From: an uncultured Erysipelotrichaceae bacterium
GTDB taxonomy: Bacteria; Bacillota_I; Bacilli_A; RF39; UBA660
Assembly (NCBI GenBank): GCA_902773365.1
Contig: CACYEG010000123.1
Location: forward strand, 1 to 5,859
Reading direction: 5' to 3'
Length of the DNA stretch: 5,859 nucleotides
The position numbers and the translations under genes are program-made. Of this stretch, positions 4,914 through 5,859 are shown in pieces. The notes beneath the pieces are model-generated. The model had not been told where the DNA came from. It made no database searches and was given only the letters and a program-made list of their open reading frames with translations. How positions within the stretch are numbered: position 1 is the first letter of the stretch; the number at the start of each line of letters is the position of its first letter.

Positions 4914-5574
4914 ATATAAAACAATTATATATTTATTAATTTTGTTACTTTTTGTTGTCTTTTTTTCTAAAAATATAGTTGTTTTAGTAGGTAATTTAGC
5001 GACCACTTTTAGAAAAGACAATTCTGTTGAATTAAAAGAAGAAATGTACAAGATTAAAATAGATAATATTGAAAAAGAAATGTCCAATTATGAGCGCGCG
5101 ATTAATGGATATAAGCTATATGAATCAAAAAGTTATATTTTAGCCAAATCTGCCATACGTAAAATCTATAATTTCTACGACTATATTATAATTGTACCAA
5201 CTAGTAAGGTTGGCGTTGGTTCTGCTGTAATAAACGAGGCAGGTTTAGTTGGGATAATAGAGGAAACAACAGATAAAACAGCTAAAGTTAAACTTTTAAC
5301 TGGAATTAAAAATTTAAGTGTTAGAGTATCAAATAGCTATGGATTATTAAATGGATATGATAAAAAAGAAAAGCTACTAATAATCAAAAATATCAACAAT
5401 TATGAAACAATTGAAATAGGGGATAAAGTATATACTAGTGGATTAGAAAATATTCAGGACAATTTATTTGTCGGGGAAGTAGTAAAAACTAAACTCGAAG
5501 GAATAGAAAGAATAGTCTATGTAAAAAGTCCAGTGGACTATGATAATATAAACTATGTTTATGTGGTAAACTGA
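4906..5574 (+). CDS. mreC: Rod shape-determining protein MreC (short form)
   Basis: MreC is a single-pass membrane scaffold of the elongasome that contacts the PBP2/RodA synthase and MreD at the cell wall. The product has one N-terminal membrane span (about 6-20), a charged coiled-coil-like region (about 40-70) and the beta-rich MreC domain (about 75-222). Diagnostic strings are SKVGVGSAVINEAGLVGIIE (100-119), a KVKLLTG stretch (127-133), GDKVYTSGL (172-180) and FVGEVV (188-193). At 222 residues it is shorter than many MreC proteins, and the usual FPxG before the VGxV segment is absent (ENIQDNLFVG). It overlaps radC by 8 bases; AAGGT (4891-4895) is the likely ribosome binding site. mreB, which usually lies between radC and mreC in Bacillus, is missing. 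Confidence 0.93.
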   Translation: MNKYKTIIYLLILLLFVVFFSKNIVVLVGNLATTFRKDNSVELKEEMYKIKIDNIEKEMSNYERAINGYKLYESKSYILAKSAIRKIYNFYDYIIIVPTSKVGVGSAVINEAGLVGIIEETTDKTAKVKLLTGIKNLSVRVSNSYGLLNGYDKKEKLLIIKNINNYETIEIGDKVYTSGLENIQDNLFVGEVVKTKLEGIERIVYVKSPVDYDNINYVYVVN

Positions 5575-5859
5575 TGATTATTTTATTTATTTTAGATATC
5601 CTTTTATATAGTACCATATCGATAAATATTCCCTTAATTTTAATACTTTTCCCATTTGAGAAAAATATATTAAATATATCTATTATAAGTATACTTTTGT
5701 TATTAATTGATTTACATTATTGGGTATTTATATTAATACTTTTTATAATTTTCTTTATTAATCAGCTTATAAAAAGTAAATTGCGATTTAACTTATATAC
5801 ATATCTAATTATATTAACGATGGATTTTATCTTTTATTATCTATTCGTAGGAGTAATAA
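5574..5859 (+). CDS. mreD: Probable rod shape-determining protein MreD, 3' truncated by the window edge
   Basis: An open frame begins at ATG 5574, sharing one base with the TGA stop of mreC (TGATG), and stays open to the end of the window (95 codons). The peptide is extremely hydrophobic, with several likely membrane spans (about 1-28, 33-48, 49-67 and 76-95) and few charged residues, fitting the small polytopic MreD family. The assignment depends mainly on its position directly after mreC, because MreD proteins are poorly conserved. No strong ribosome binding site is seen, so translation probably depends on termination of mreC. Confidence 0.8.
   Translation, partial: MIILFILDILLYSTISINIPLILILFPFEKNILNISIISILLLLIDLHYWVFILILFIIFFINQLIKSKLRFNLYTYLIILTMDFIFYYLFVGVI

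Noticed and set aside
4899..5087. Minus-strand ORF of 62 codons
   Set aside because: It is a shadow of the mreC membrane span and coiled coil on the opposite strand.

Overview
The window is an AT-rich bacterial chromosome segment using the standard bacterial code. TGG encodes Trp, and TAA, TAG and TGA all serve as stops. GGTGA/GAGG-type ribosome binding sites, sigma-A-like promoters, a compact layout and the gene set (miaB, YetF-type DUF421, SPOR protein, radC, mreC, mreD) point to a low-GC Bacillota. The species cannot be read from the sequence.

Left part (1-1560). The tail of an unidentified gene ends in a terminator that contains its stop codon. An AT-rich inverted repeat and a sigma-A-like promoter then drive a complete tRNA-Ser(CGA) with an encoded CCA end. 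After the tRNA terminator comes an exact-consensus promoter (TTGACA, 17 bp, TATAAT) with a good Shine-Dalgarno site, driving two unrecognised ORFs of 151 and 247 codons. These look like the two halves of one protein of about 405 residues, split by a one-base shift in a run of seven A (736-742). A terminator that overlaps the second stop codon closes the unit.

Middle (1560-3770). miaB, the tRNA methylthiotransferase, has its own extended -10 promoter and a terminator built over its stop codon. A membrane protein of the DUF421/YetF family follows. The tRNA-Ser(CGA) in this window has the A36-A37-A38 signature expected of a substrate for the MiaA/MiaB modification pathway.

Right part (3770-5859). 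A tightly packed, probably cotranscribed unit holds a SPOR-domain membrane-anchored protein, radC, mreC and the start of mreD, with 8-, 8- and 1-base overlaps. It resembles the Bacillus spoIIB-maf-radC-mreBCD cluster, but maf and mreB are missing here. The products belong to cell elongation and division (MreC, MreD, SPOR protein) and to a JAB-domain protein of uncertain role (RadC). mreD runs off the window.

No mobile element, CRISPR array or recognisable defence system is visible. The split unknown protein (325-1541) is the part least explained by known biology.
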